A DNA stretch of 64,000 bases, from assembly GCA_013388855.1 (NCBI GenBank), contig JACAEM010000026.1, positions 60,016 to 124,015 of the forward strand, given 5' to 3'. The stretch comes from Chloroflexota bacterium. GTDB taxonomy: Bacteria > Chloroflexota > Anaerolineae > Anaerolineales > Villigracilaceae. Below the pieces are notes generated by a model, which worked only from the letters and a program-made list of their open reading frames with translations, was not told where the DNA came from and did not search any database. This document shows positions 8,066-18,200 of the stretch, piece by piece. Position 1 is the first letter of the stretch, and every line of letters begins with the position of its first letter. The position numbers and the translations under genes were made by a program.

Positions 8066-8881
8066 ATGGCAGTTGATCTCAAAGACAAAGTGGTTCTCAT
8101 CACCGGTGCATCATCGGGGTTTGGGGAGGATGCGGCGCGTCTCTTCGCCAAGGAGGGGTGCAAGGTCGTCGTCGCGGCGCGGCGCATCGAGCGGCTGCAA
8201 AACCTGGCTTCCAGCATTCAGGATGAGGGCGGCGAAGCTATCGCCGTGCCGATGGATGTGACCAATCACGATGAGATCAATTTGATGATCAAAACTGCCA
8301 TCGATCTGTATGGTCATATCGATATCCTTTTCAACAACGCGGGCTTTGGTCGTTTGAGTTGGCTGGAGAATCTCGACCCCGACCGCGACATTGAAACGCA
8401 AATACAGGTCAATCTCACCGGCCTCATCCAGACCACGCGCGCAGTCCTGCCGTATATGTTGGAGCGCAGGAGCGGAAGCATCATCAACATGTCGTCCGTG
8501 GCGGGTTGGATCGCGCCTTCGACCTACACCATTTACTCCGCGACCAAATTCGGTGTGCGAGGCTTCACCGATGCCCTGCGGCGTGAAGTCCAGCCGTTTG
8601 GCATCCATGTAAGCGGCATCTATCCCGGCCCCGCAGCCACAGAGTTCGGTCAGCACACGGGCAACCACCCGATGAGAAAATCGGCGCTTCGAAAATACTT
8701 CCGCGCGATGACCTCCGAGTACGTCGCACAGCGCGTCGTAGACCTCGCCAAACGTCCGCGCCGTGTGCTCATCATTCCCTGGTATTACCGCATCGCGGTT
8801 CTTGGCGATTGGTTGATCCCCGGGTTTGTGGATTGGGTGGTGATGACCTACCTGACCAGTAAAAAGAACAGGAGACCTTGA
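8066..8881 (+). CDS. Short-chain dehydrogenase/reductase (SDR)
   Basis: A classical SDR oxidoreductase using NAD(P)H; the substrate is unknown. It has 271 residues. The cofactor loop is TGASSGFGEDAARLFA near residue 14, and NNAGFG and a Ser/Tyr/Lys active site (INMSSVAG, YTIYSATKFGVRGF) follow, all typical. The C-terminal stretch from about 225 (RVLIIPWYYRIAVLGDWLIP) is hydrophobic and could touch the membrane, as in the SDR group that includes DltE-like and dehydrogenase/reductase 7-like proteins. GAGG lies upstream of the ATG. The stop overlaps the start of the next gene (TGATG), so the two are co-translated. Confidence 0.9.
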   Translation: MAVDLKDKVVLITGASSGFGEDAARLFAKEGCKVVVAARRIERLQNLASSIQDEGGEAIAVPMDVTNHDEINLMIKTAIDLYGHIDILFNNAGFGRLSWLENLDPDRDIETQIQVNLTGLIQTTRAVLPYMLERRSGSIINMSSVAGWIAPSTYTIYSATKFGVRGFTDALRREVQPFGIHVSGIYPGPAATEFGQHTGNHPMRKSALRKYFRAMTSEYVAQRVVDLAKRPRRVLIIPWYYRIAVLGDWLIPGFVDWVVMTYLTSKKNRRP

Positions 8882-9984
8882 TGACTTCCCGCTTCGACAA
8901 ACTCAACGCCTCATTACAACGCTCAGGACTGGATGCCGTCATCCTGAACCCCGGTCCCACGCTGACGTATCTCACCGGATTGCACTTTCACTTAATGGAG
9001 CGTCCCGTTGTGCTGTTGTTCGCGAAAGACCAGGACCCGGCAATTGTGTTGCCCGAACTTGAGCTGCAAAAGGTCGCATCGTTGCCATACAAGTTGCAGG
9101 TCTTCGCCTACCCGGAGAACCCCGTCGAGTGGGATAATGCGTTTCGTAAGGCGGTGCAGGCTTTGGGGTTGGATGGGAAGCGCATCGGCGTCGAGCCGCG
9201 TCAACTCCGGTTGCTGGAGTTTCGTCACATTAAATCTGGCGCGCCCGAAGCGGACTATCCTGATGCGAGCGATGTTCTGGCTGGTTTGCGTCTGCGAAAA
9301 GACAAAGCCGAGGTGGACGCGATGCGCCGCGCGGTCAAGATCGCGCAGGGTGCGCTTGAATCGACCATCCCATTCATCAAAGTGGGAGTGACCGAAAAGG
9401 AAATTGCTTCTGAATTGGTCATGCAGTTGCTCAAACACGGTTCGGATTCCGAGCTTCCATTTGCCCCCATCATCTCCGGTGGCCCGAATGCCGCCAACCC
9501 GCATGCCTCTCCCAGCGACCGCGGGTTGCAAGTGGGCGACCTGCTTGTCGTGGATTGGGGTGCGGCGTCCGATGGTTACATCTCTGATCTGACGCGCACC
9601 TTTGCGGTGGGGGAGGTGGACGATGAGTACAAGAAAATCCACAAGATCGTGCAGGAGGCGAATGCTGCCGGCCGCGCCGCGGGTAAACCCGGCGTTCCCT
9701 GTGCGGAGGTGGACAAAGCCGCGCGGGATGTGATTGAGAAGGCTGGCTATGGCGAATTCTTCACACATCGCACCGGTCACGGCATCGGCATGGAAGGGCA
9801 TGAGGAACCGTACATGCGCGGTGACAACATGCAGATCTTGGAATCGGGCATGGCGTTCACCGTCGAACCGGGGATTTATCTGCCCGGCAGGAACGGTGTG
9901 CGCATTGAGGATAATGTCGTTATCACGGATACCGGCGCGGATGTGTTAAGCGATATGCCGAGAGAGATGCGTATCGTTGGATAA
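8881..9984 (+). CDS. M24 family Xaa-Pro aminopeptidase-like metallopeptidase
   Basis: A dinuclear metal peptidase of the pita-bread fold, probably removing N-terminal residues before proline; cytosolic. From the ATG at 8881 it has 367 residues; a TTG one codon earlier is less likely. The N-terminal creatinase-like domain covers residues 1-130. The metal ligands are visible in order: Asp in VVDWGAASDG, Asp in ISDLTRTFAVG, His in HRTGHGIGMEGHEEP, Glu in AFTVEPGIY, Glu in GVRIEDNVVIT. All are intact. The start overlaps the SDR stop by one base (TGATG), so expression is coupled. Confidence 0.92.
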   Translation: MTSRFDKLNASLQRSGLDAVILNPGPTLTYLTGLHFHLMERPVVLLFAKDQDPAIVLPELELQKVASLPYKLQVFAYPENPVEWDNAFRKAVQALGLDGKRIGVEPRQLRLLEFRHIKSGAPEADYPDASDVLAGLRLRKDKAEVDAMRRAVKIAQGALESTIPFIKVGVTEKEIASELVMQLLKHGSDSELPFAPIISGGPNAANPHASPSDRGLQVGDLLVVDWGAASDGYISDLTRTFAVGEVDDEYKKIHKIVQEANAAGRAAGKPGVPCAEVDKAARDVIEKAGYGEFFTHRTGHGIGMEGHEEPYMRGDNMQILESGMAFTVEPGIYLPGRNGVRIEDNVVITDTGADVLSDMPREMRIVG

Positions 9985-10042
9985 TCGACAGGGACGCGGC
10001 GGAGACTGCGTCCTTTTTGTTTCGTTTGCGGAATACTGTACA

Positions 10043-10585
10043 ATGGCAAATATAGTTTCCAAATACCTTGACCTGTTGGATTCCCAGCGCGAATCGACAT
10101 TTACCGCGTTGAATGGATTGACCGACGCCCAACTTTGGGAACGGCCTGCTCTCAAAGAATGGAGCATCGGCGAAATCCTTGACCACAACTATTTGCTTTT
10201 AGCCTCCTTCCTTCCGGTTGTGCAATGGATTTGGAAATGGGGGGGCTGGTACGGCCGTCTGCGCAGGAAGCGCCCATATAAGACTGACATCGAGAATTTG
10301 TATCGCAGTTCGAAATTCCCGCAGTGGGTGGGGTTCATGTGGACGCCGCGCTACAATACGCGAAAACCTGTCCCGCTTGAAGCGCTCAAGACCGAATTGC
10401 GGACCCTCCATAAAAAGGTTCGTCAATTTTATGAGAGCAAGGATGAGGATGTATTGGGGAATCTGTATTTGTATGATCCGCTGTTTGGGTGGTGCAATCT
10501 CATCGTCACCTTACGGATCGGTGTCTATCACGACCAGTTGCATTATGACGATGTTATCAAACAGGCGGCACAGTGCAGGCGATGA
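10043..10585 (+). CDS. DinB/YfiT-like four-helix protein
   Basis: A protein of 180 residues with the DinB-like helical bundle pattern: an N-terminal helix (LDLLDSQRESTFTALNGLTD), then QLWERPALKEWSIGEILDHN with the His typical of the metal site, and a C-terminal YHDQLHYDDVIK supplying more His. Family members include metal-dependent thiol transferases and DNA-damage-induced proteins of unknown role. I take the ATG at 10043 (MANIVSKYL), because the longer frame from 9977 overlaps the M24 gene and has no family match. The stop overlaps the next start (ATGA). Confidence 0.78.
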   Translation: MANIVSKYLDLLDSQRESTFTALNGLTDAQLWERPALKEWSIGEILDHNYLLLASFLPVVQWIWKWGGWYGRLRRKRPYKTDIENLYRSSKFPQWVGFMWTPRYNTRKPVPLEALKTELRTLHKKVRQFYESKDEDVLGNLYLYDPLFGWCNLIVTLRIGVYHDQLHYDDVIKQAAQCRR

Positions 10586-11040
10586 TTTACATCCGCCGTG
10601 TTGATCCCGCTGAGGCAAGTGTCCTCACGAAAATTGCCAAGTCTGCAAAACGCCACTGGGGTTACCCTGAACATTGGTTGGCCATCTGGGATCCACAACT
10701 GACTTTCTCCCCCGAGTATTTTGTGGAGAATGAAAGTTGGGTTGCAATCGATGGCGAACGTCCAATTGCTTTTTATACGTTGTTGGATAAGGATGGAAAT
10801 GCTTGGATCGAAAACCTTTGGGTGCGGCCTGAATACATTGGCAAAGGCATTGGAAAACAGCTTTTTCTCCATGCTTTGAAACTGACACATCAACGCGGAT
10901 ACAAATTCCTGCGGCTCGAAGCGGACCCAAACGCGCAAGGATTTTATGAAAAAATGGGAATGCACAAGATTGGCGAGCGCTTGAGCGCAGTGGATGATCA
11001 GCTGCGCACTCTGCCCATCATGGAGATTTGTTTGGGATAG
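10582..11040 (+). CDS. GNAT family N-acetyltransferase
   Basis: A small acetyl-CoA-dependent acetyltransferase of 152 residues. The core shows IENLWVRPEYIGKGIGKQLF, the beta4-alpha3 acetyl-CoA loop (R/Q-x-x-G-x-G/A as YIGKGIG). YKFLRLEADPNAQGFYEKMG follows, the usual C-terminal GNAT signature. The substrate cannot be told. The ATG at 10582 forms ATGA with the DinB stop, which favours it over the GTG at 10573. It is likely expressed in one unit with the DinB gene. Confidence 0.87.
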   Translation: MIYIRRVDPAEASVLTKIAKSAKRHWGYPEHWLAIWDPQLTFSPEYFVENESWVAIDGERPIAFYTLLDKDGNAWIENLWVRPEYIGKGIGKQLFLHALKLTHQRGYKFLRLEADPNAQGFYEKMGMHKIGERLSAVDDQLRTLPIMEICLG

Positions 11041-11153
11041 TATGGAAGATTTGTTAAGTGCTTGGGTGCCAAAAGTCAGTACGTGGATACTGTCATCCTT
11101 CCCTCAATGGGAAGATTTCCGTAAATAATCGCCCTTGCCTCCAATTTGTGCAA

Positions 11154-11159
11154 TATAAT
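11154..11159 (+). promoter_or_regulatory. Putative -10 box for the acyl-CoA synthetase gene
   Basis: TATAAT lies 74 bases before the ATG at 11234, within an A+T-rich gap following the GNAT gene. A TTGCCT lies 13 bases upstream, too close for a good -35. Consensus match of the -10 is perfect; the rest is weak. Confidence 0.35.
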
Positions 11160-11233
11160 CGTGAAAATCTTCACTATAAAAATCTCGCTATGGTTGAACA
11201 TAGCGAACAACTCACACTTACAGGAAAAGAATT

Positions 11234-13975
11234 ATGAACTCACTAGTCCCTCCCGGATTCGATCCGGCACATGATGTTTTGCAGTATGGACGCCATGCAT
11301 TGGATACCATCTTTGCTCCCAAGAGCGTTGCCGTTGTTGGCGCCACTGAAACGCCCGGCACGGTTGGCAGGACCATCGTCTGGAACCTGATCAGCAGTTC
11401 CTTTGGCGGGACCATCTATCCCGTGAATCCGAAGCGTCCGAGTGTCCTCGGTATCAAAGCCTATCCAAGCCTGTCCGATATCCCGGAAGTGGTGGACTTG
11501 ATTGTCGTCGTTACTCCCGCGGCCAGCGCACCCGGCATCATTAAAGAGGCGGTCGATCTTGGTATCAAAAGTGCCATTATTATTTCCGCGGGCTTCAAAG
11601 AGACCGGACCGGAAGGCGTGGAACTCGAACGCCAGATTCTGGAACATGCCCGCCGGGGCGGCATGCGCATCATCGGGCCGAACTGCCTGGGTGTGATGAG
11701 TCCGGTCTCTGGTTTGAATGCCACCTTTGCCACCACTATTGCGCGACGCGGCAGCGTGGGTTTTATCAGCCAGAGCGGCGCGCTATGCACCGCCATTCTG
11801 GACTGGAGTTTGACCGAGAACGTTGGCTTCAGCCATTTCGTCTCCATCGGCTCCATGCTGGATGTGGACTGGAGCGATCTTATCTATTACCTCGGTGATG
11901 ACCCTCACACGAAGAGTATCGTCATCTACATGGAAACGATTGGCAACGCACGCGCGTTTCTTTCCGCCGCCCGCAAAGTGGCGATGACCAAACCGATCAT
12001 CGTCATCAAGCCGGGACGCACCGAGGGCGCCGCGAAGGCTGCCGCGTCTCACACCGGTTCCCTGACCGGCAGTGACGAAGTGCTGGAAGTCGCCTTCCGC
12101 CGTAGCGGCGTACTGCGCGTGAACAGTATTGCCGAACTGTTCTACATGGCGGAAGTGCTGGGTAAACAGCCGCGCCCGGAAGGCCCGCGGCTGACGATCC
12201 TGACCAATGCCGGGGGACCGGGCGTGCTTGCCACGGACGCACTCATTACCAATGGCGGCGAACTTGCCAAACTTTCTGATGAGACCATGAACGCATTTAA
12301 TGAACTCCTGCCTGCCGCGTGGAGTCATAATAACCCGGTGGACATTCTCGGTGATGCCAGCCCGGAACGATACGCCAAGGCGCTGGAGATCGCGGCGAAG
12401 GATCCGAACAGCGACGGCATTCTGGTCATTCTCACACCGCAAGCCATGACCGACCCCACCAAGACGGCTGAAGTATTGGCGCCATATTCACAGTCACTTG
12501 GAAAGCCCGTAATTGCCACCTGGATGGGCGGCAGTGAAGTGGCGCCTGGCGAGAAACTCCTCAATAAAGCCAATGTCCCGACTTTCCCGTACCCCGATAC
12601 CGCCGCGCGTGTGTTCGACTACATGGCGCACTATGCCGACAACTTGCGCAGTCTGTACGAAACCCCTCGCTCTGCCAGCAATGGGAATGAGGATCGAGTG
12701 GATCGTGGATGCGCCGCGCAGATCATCAAAGCCGTGCGTGACTCAGGTCGCACCATTTTGACGGAGTACGAATCGAAACAACTGCTGGCTTGCTACGGCA
12801 TCCCAACCGTTGATACCCGCATTGCAACGACCAAGGCCGAGGCCGTAAAAGCTGCCGATGCAATCGGGTATCCTGTGGTGCTCAAGATCCATTCCGAGAC
12901 CATCACCCACAAGACCGACGTGGGCGGCGTTCAGTTGAATCTTGCAAACGCCAAGGCGGTGGAAAATGCCTATGAGAGCATCGAGAAATCGGTCGCGGAA
13001 AAGGTCGGCGCTGAACATTTCCTCGGTGTGACGGTCCAGCCGATGGCGAAGATCGATGGGTACGAACTGATCCTCGGTTCCTCCATTGACCCGCAATTTG
13101 GTCCCGTTTTATTGTTTGGACTCGGCGGCCAATTGGTGGAGGTCTTCAAGGATCGCTCTCTCGGGCTCCCGCCGCTGACGACGACCCTTGCCCGCCGCAT
13201 GATGGAGCAGACCCGCATTTACACTGCGTTGAAAGGCGTCCGTGGACGCGCCCCGGTGGATCTCGCCGCTTTGGAGAGTTTGTTGGTGCGCTTCTCACAA
13301 TTGGTCACCGAACAACGCTGGATCAAGGAATTGGATATTAACCCCCTCATGGCTTCACCGGAGAAACTGCTGGCGCTGGATGCGCGCGTCCTTGTATATG
13401 ATAAAGACACCGCGGAAGATAAACTTCCAAAGCTGGCGATCCGCCCGTATCCTATTCAGTACGTAGATACATGGACAGCCAAGAATAATGCCAGGGTCAC
13501 TTTCCGTCCGATCCTGCCTGAGGATGAAGCAATGATGGTGAAATTCCACGCCACCCTCTCGGATCGTTCTGTCTACCTGCGCTACCTCCAGCCGATGGTC
13601 TTACAGCAGCGCGTGGTGCATGAACGCCTCTCGCATATCTGTCACTGTGATTACGACCGCGAAATCGCGCTTGTTGCCGAGGGGAATGATGCGAATGGCG
13701 AACGTGTCATTATGGCTGTATCCCGCTTGAGCAAATTACACGGAACAGACGACGCACGCTTGAGCATTCTGGTTAATGACAATTACCAAGGCATGGGTCT
13801 CGGTAGCGAACTGATCGGGCGGATGCTAAAGATTGCCCGTGATGAACGACTGAAAGGTCTCAGCGCTGTCTTAACTGATGACAACCAGGCGATGCGACGC
13901 ATCTTTGAGAAGCTTGGTTTTCGCGTGGAGCCTTCGAAGATGAGCGGGCTCCTGATGGCGAGCCTCGAATTATAG
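11234..13975 (+). CDS. ADP-forming acyl-CoA synthetase fused to GNAT domain
   Basis: A 913-residue fusion. Residues ~20-480 are the alpha part of ADP-forming acetyl-CoA synthetase: the CoA-binding Rossmann fold ([28 protein letters not shown]), then two ligase-CoA folds. These include [13 protein letters not shown] and [16 protein letters not shown] with the phospho-accepting His at 273. Residues ~490-720 are the beta/ATP-grasp part ([46 protein letters not shown]). Residues ~755-910 are a GNAT domain with acetyl-CoA loop [11 protein letters not shown]. coli PatZ has this order but works as a lysine acetyltransferase. Here the catalytic His and ATP-grasp motifs look intact, so the protein may make acetate plus ATP and also acetylate proteins. 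A strong hairpin follows. Confidence 0.92.
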   Translation: MNSLVPPGFDPAHDVLQYGRHALDTIFAPKSVAVVGATETPGTVGRTIVWNLISSSFGGTIYPVNPKRPSVLGIKAYPSLSDIPEVVDLIVVVTPAASAPGIIKEAVDLGIKSAIIISAGFKETGPEGVELERQILEHARRGGMRIIGPNCLGVMSPVSGLNATFATTIARRGSVGFISQSGALCTAILDWSLTENVGFSHFVSIGSMLDVDWSDLIYYLGDDPHTKSIVIYMETIGNARAFLSAARKVAMTKPIIVIKPGRTEGAAKAAASHTGSLTGSDEVLEVAFRRSGVLRVNSIAELFYMAEVLGKQPRPEGPRLTILTNAGGPGVLATDALITNGGELAKLSDETMNAFNELLPAAWSHNNPVDILGDASPERYAKALEIAAKDPNSDGILVILTPQAMTDPTKTAEVLAPYSQSLGKPVIATWMGGSEVAPGEKLLNKANVPTFPYPDTAARVFDYMAHYADNLRSLYETPRSASNGNEDRVDRGCAAQIIKAVRDSGRTILTEYESKQLLACYGIPTVDTRIATTKAEAVKAADAIGYPVVLKIHSETITHKTDVGGVQLNLANAKAVENAYESIEKSVAEKVGAEHFLGVTVQPMAKIDGYELILGSSIDPQFGPVLLFGLGGQLVEVFKDRSLGLPPLTTTLARRMMEQTRIYTALKGVRGRAPVDLAALESLLVRFSQLVTEQRWIKELDINPLMASPEKLLALDARVLVYDKDTAEDKLPKLAIRPYPIQYVDTWTAKNNARVTFRPILPEDEAMMVKFHATLSDRSVYLRYLQPMVLQQRVVHERLSHICHCDYDREIALVAEGNDANGERVIMAVSRLSKLHGTDDARLSILVNDNYQGMGLGSELIGRMLKIARDERLKGLSAVLTDDNQAMRRIFEKLGFRVEPSKMSGLLMASLEL

Positions 13976-13994
13976 GTCGATTATTTGAGTAATG

Positions 13995-14034
13995 AAATCC
14001 CCGTCCGACAGCCTGGATGGGGATTTTTGTTTGT
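13995..14034 (+). terminator. Rho-independent terminator after the synthetase gene
   Basis: AAATCCCCGTCC and GGATGGGGATTT pair over 12 positions with one G-U wobble around an 8-base loop. TTGTTTG follows directly. It lies 20 bases after the stop. Confidence 0.8.
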
Positions 14035-14145
14035 GAGTAATGACGAATTCCGCATAAGAGATTTATGTGGGAAAATAGCATTGGCATGTTGTCCAATATG
14101 GAGAGAATGTCATGAGGAATCTTGGGCCGAACAGTAGTGAATGAC

Positions 14146-14332
14146 TTGCATCCATTGGCGTTCATACATTGGATGACGTTACCAGATTGGATGTTGTTGA
14201 AACGTATAGACGAGTCAAGGCGGCTTATCCACAAAAGGTAACGCTCAATTGTTGTATGGATTACAAGCGGCGTTATTAGACCTGCCTTGGAACAAATTGC
14301 CTGCCGAAATAAAAGCTGACTTGAAAAGATAA
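14146..14332 (+). pseudogene. Possible frameshifted gene remnant
   Basis: The 368-base gap 13976-14343 holds the terminator and this piece. One frame reads LHPLAFIHWMTLPDWMLLKR then IDESRRLIHKR before TAA at 14239. In the +1 frame from there, NAQLLYGLQAALLDLPWNKL continues to PAEIKADLKR and stops at 14332. The two join smoothly with a single frameshift, look like protein, and have no start codon of their own. I do not recognise the family. The end is 11 bases from the next gene. Confidence 0.35.
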
Positions 14333-14343
14333 AGTGAGGAGCT

Positions 14344-14889
14344 ATGACCACCTACTGTGAATACTGTAATTCTCATCCTGAAGATACCTTTAATCGAATT
14401 TATCATGATACACAATACGGTTTCCCGATTCACGACGACAATCTACTTTTTGAGCGGCTTGTATTGGAAATCAATCAGGCGGGGCTGTCATGGATCACGA
14501 TCTTGAAAAAAGCAGATAATTTCCGCAAGGCTTATCACGGGTTCAACATCGAAAAGGTTGCAAAGTACGGAAAGAAAGATGTAAATCGACTGCTCAACGA
14601 TGTGGGTATCATCCGTAATCGGTTGAAAGTGAACGCTGCCATTGTCAACGCGCAGAAAATCCTGAATCTGCGAAAAGAATATGGTTCCTTCGAGGGCTGG
14701 CTGGACGCGTATCATCCATTGACCAAAGAAGAATGGACGAAACTGTTTAAGAAGGTGTTCGTGTTCACTGGTGGAGAGATTGTGAATGAGTTCCTCCTGT
14801 CCACGGGGTATTTGGCGGGAGCGCACGAGGCAGGGTGCCCGATCTATAAAAGGGTGGCAAGCCTGCGTCCTGCATGGATGCGGAAGTAA
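14344..14889 (+). CDS. tag: DNA-3-methyladenine glycosylase I
   Basis: A base-excision repair enzyme that removes 3-methyladenine from DNA. Its 181 residues match the TagA family in length. The zinc snap is visible: CEYC near the N-terminus with His in YHDTQYGFP, and HEAGCPIYKR (His and Cys) near the C-terminus. The active-site region is FERLVLEINQAGLSWITILKK, with the conserved Glu and Trp. YHDTQYGFP is a slight variant of the usual YHDTEWGxP. GAGGAG lies before the ATG. It appears to be transcribed alone. Confidence 0.93.
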   Translation: MTTYCEYCNSHPEDTFNRIYHDTQYGFPIHDDNLLFERLVLEINQAGLSWITILKKADNFRKAYHGFNIEKVAKYGKKDVNRLLNDVGIIRNRLKVNAAIVNAQKILNLRKEYGSFEGWLDAYHPLTKEEWTKLFKKVFVFTGGEIVNEFLLSTGYLAGAHEAGCPIYKRVASLRPAWMRK

Positions 14890-14971
14890 ATCATTTTCAG
14901 AAAATCACGGAAGATGATGCAATTTCTCCGGCTTATTGTGTATCGCCTGTAACCTTGAGGGTACAGTCATA

Positions 14972-14983
14972 TGACAAATGTCA
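14972..14983. promoter_or_regulatory. Palindrome TGACAAATGTCA, candidate operator
   Basis: The 12-mer TGACAAATGTCA has 5-bp inverted arms. Its exact reverse complement occurs at 29761-29772, upstream of the third giant gene. This copy lies 250 bases before the first giant gene. Confidence 0.4.
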
Positions 14984-15167
14984 CTTGTCTACAGCGTAAC
15001 ATGTGAATAAGGTATAAGTGACTGCTCCAGTGCGGTTATTGGTGGTTTTGGGGAGGGCAGGTTGTTCCAATTTATCAGTGACATCGCAGTTCTGTTGTTC
15101 TGGCGGCAATGAACCGATGATCTAATCTGGTCGCTTTGTCTCGATGAGACAGGGTTGTCGGGGAGCT

Positions 15168-15232
15168 AATAGCGAAACCGGCCTTTTGGCCGGTTATTTG
15201 TTTAAGTCCTATTAATGTTCCGGGAGGGAACC
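15168..15232 (+). promoter_or_regulatory. Structured 5' leader of first giant gene (copy 1)
   Basis: The 343-base gap 14890-15232 holds the palindrome at 14972 and this leader; I see no gene. From AATAGCG to the ATG the leader is nearly the same as the one before the second giant gene (19543-19607). It has the hairpin AACCGGCC-TTTT-GGCCGGTT, then TGTTTAAGTCC, then a small hairpin GTTCC/GGAAC holding the ribosome-binding GGGAGG in its loop. The stem of the first hairpin is kept between copies while its loop differs, so RNA structure is likely. I could not match it to a known riboswitch. Confidence 0.6.
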
Positions 15233-18200
15233 ATGAACAGAATCAGTTTTCGCTTGTTGACCATCGTCACGATTTTTAGCATGTTGATTACAATGCCGCA
15301 AATGACTGTGTCGGCGGGAAATACCATCAATGTGCCGGGGGATTATTCGACGATTCAGGAGGCGGTCAACGCCGCCGCAGCCGGTGATGTTATTCAAGTT
15401 GCCGCGGGAACATATAGTGTGCCTGACAGGATCGACTTGAATAAACCCAATCTCACTCTTTCTGGGGCAGGAAGCACATCCACCTTTGTACAGGTATCCG
15501 GCACCGGTGAGCGATTCTATATCACTGCTCCTGGCGTGACGATTAATGGCTTTGGCATTCAAAAGACAGACAAGATCGGTGTTCAAAATATCATCTATAT
15601 CGGCGCCAATGACGTTTCAATCACGAACAATGAGATCTCGGGTCAATTTGTGATAGGGGATGGGGATGTCAGTCGGGCAATGGTGTTTGCTGGCGGGCTC
15701 AGCGGGCTGAACATCAGCGGCAATATAATTCACGATATCCGCCAGCCCGGTTATATCAGCGGGGTGACCACCGGAACGATCTCAAACAATTATGTCTATC
15801 TCACCAAGGGATGGGTGGTCGAGCAAGGGAACATGACCTTTATCAACAACACTTGGGGAACGGGGACAAACTCAAATGTGTACGATATTGCCATCCTTAG
15901 TACGGTGGATGCTGGTTACTATACTGATATTCCGGCGATGGCGGCTGCCAACAACGGAGCGTTCATCGAGGATCAGCGGCCTGCCTCGCCAACCCTTTCC
16001 ATTGTCTATGTTGACGGCAGTGTTGCGGTCAGCGGCGACGGTACCGCTCGTAGTCCAAAAAAGACGATTTTGGAAGGCGTTGCGCGTGTGGTAAGCGGAG
16101 GAACGATCCATATAGCGGCTGGGACATATGCTGAGAATGTTGTGATCGACAAGTCGTTGATCATGACGGGTGCCGGGCAGGGTAATACCATTATCCAACC
16201 GGCTGTATCCAATCCCAACCCGTGTTCCAACAGTTCGCTTTGTGGAGGGGCGGCAAGTAATGTATTCCTTGTTCAATCAGATAATGTTGTCATTCACGAC
16301 CTCACGGTGGATGGCGATAACCCGGCTCTTACCAGTGGGATTGTGCGTACCGGGGGCGGCGCTCCCGCCGATCTGGATGCGCGCAACGGCATCATCAAGA
16401 ATACGACTGCCACGTACAATGGACTGGAAGTATACAATGTAACTGTCCAGAATATTTACCTGCGCGGTATCTATTCCACCAATGGGTCTTTCAATTTCCA
16501 TCATAATTCGGTTACCAATGTGCAAGGGGATACCGGTTCCATTGCCATGTTTGCGTGGGGCGGGCCCGGTACGATGGCAAATAATACAGTCTCCTATGCC
16601 AATGACGGTATTGCGGCCAATCATTCGAACGGCATTCAATTCCTGAACAATACGGTGACGCATTCGGGCAGCGGAGTTCATACCGATAACAGTGGGGATG
16701 GTGGTGGCGTTGCCGATCTGATCCAGGGAAATACCGTCAGTGATTGTTCGACCGGCGGTTATGGCGTTTGGACATTTGTACCCTATCTCGCTCCGGTTAT
16801 CGAAAACAACACGATTACCAATTGTGCTGTCGGGCTTTCGGCATGGGGACAGGGCGCGCCGGTAACTCATCAATTTATCAACAATACAGTCAACGGACCG
16901 GCGAAGGAGACTGGCAGTGTCGGCGTATATATCACCACCGATTTGATCAGTTGGGGATATACCGATATTTCGGTCAATTTCACTGGTAACGTCATTACGA
17001 ACAACGAAACCGGCGTGTACATGACCGCCGATCCACAGTCCTGGAATCCCGATCCCTACGAAGCTAAGACCATCACTGCTACCTTCCATGAAAACCAAAT
17101 CTTTGGCAACATCTATGGTGTGGATAAGGGGACTGGCGGGACAATTATCAACGACTTCATCAATAACTGGTGGGGTTCAGCGACCGGACCTCTTGCGCCC
17201 GATAACCCGACCGGCATGGGCGACTCGGTCGTAAGTGGAATTAACTACTCGCCATGGTGCCAAAACGCTGATTGTACGTCGGAGGAACCTCCTGTGCTTC
17301 CATCCAGCTTCTTTGGCGAAATCCACATCAATGACGGTGCGCCGAATGTTGGCGATACTCTGGAAGCCTATCTCCCTGATGTGCCCGGAGTTGCCGCGAG
17401 CACGACGATCACCACGTATCTGGGTAATCTTGTTTACAGCCTGGATATCCCGGGCACCGGTGCCACCGAGGGCGACACGATCACCTTTAAGATCAATGGA
17501 CGTGTAGTTGCGACATCCATCTGGCATAGCGGCACTCACACCGAACTGAATATCCATCCGCCACAGGCACTTTCGGGTGGACCGTATGAAGGTGACGCCG
17601 GCGCAGCGATCCATTTCACGGGTGCTGCCAATGATTGGGGGAATGATGCCGCCGCCTACCAATGGGACTTCGATGGCGACGGCTCCTATGAAACAACCGG
17701 TCAGGACGTTGACCATACCTGGACGGATTTTGGTACCTATACCGTCGGTTTGAGGGTGACGGATGCACAGGGAGGCGTTGGTACAGCGACTGTGACTGTT
17801 ACCGTCAACAAAGTCAACGCTACTGTTACATTAGGCAACCTGAGCCAGACCTACGATGGCAACCCTAAACCGATAACGGTAACAACCGACCCGGCAGGTC
17901 TGAACGTTGACGTCACCTACGATGGGTCAGGCACCCCGCCCACGGACGCTGGAAGTTATGCCGTGGTGGCTACGGTCACGACTCCCAATTATCAGGGTTC
18001 CGCTTCCGGCACACTGGTGATCTCAAAAGCCGACACAATGACCGTCGTCAGTGGCGGAGGAACATTCGTTTACGATGGTGCCTCGCATCCGGCAACCGTA
18101 ACCGTGACGGGTGCGGGTGACTTGAACCTGACCCCCTCACCGGTTTACAGCGGTTCCTGTTCTGCCGCCCCTGTCAATGTGAATGACACACCATGCACAG

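Noticed and set aside
15121..15232. Cyclic-di-GMP-I (GEMM) riboswitch in the leader of giant gene 1
   Set aside because: GCGAAACCGGCC is vaguely like the GEMM core, but the GCAAACC and ACGCAAAGCC elements and the tetraloop receptor are not found in either copy.
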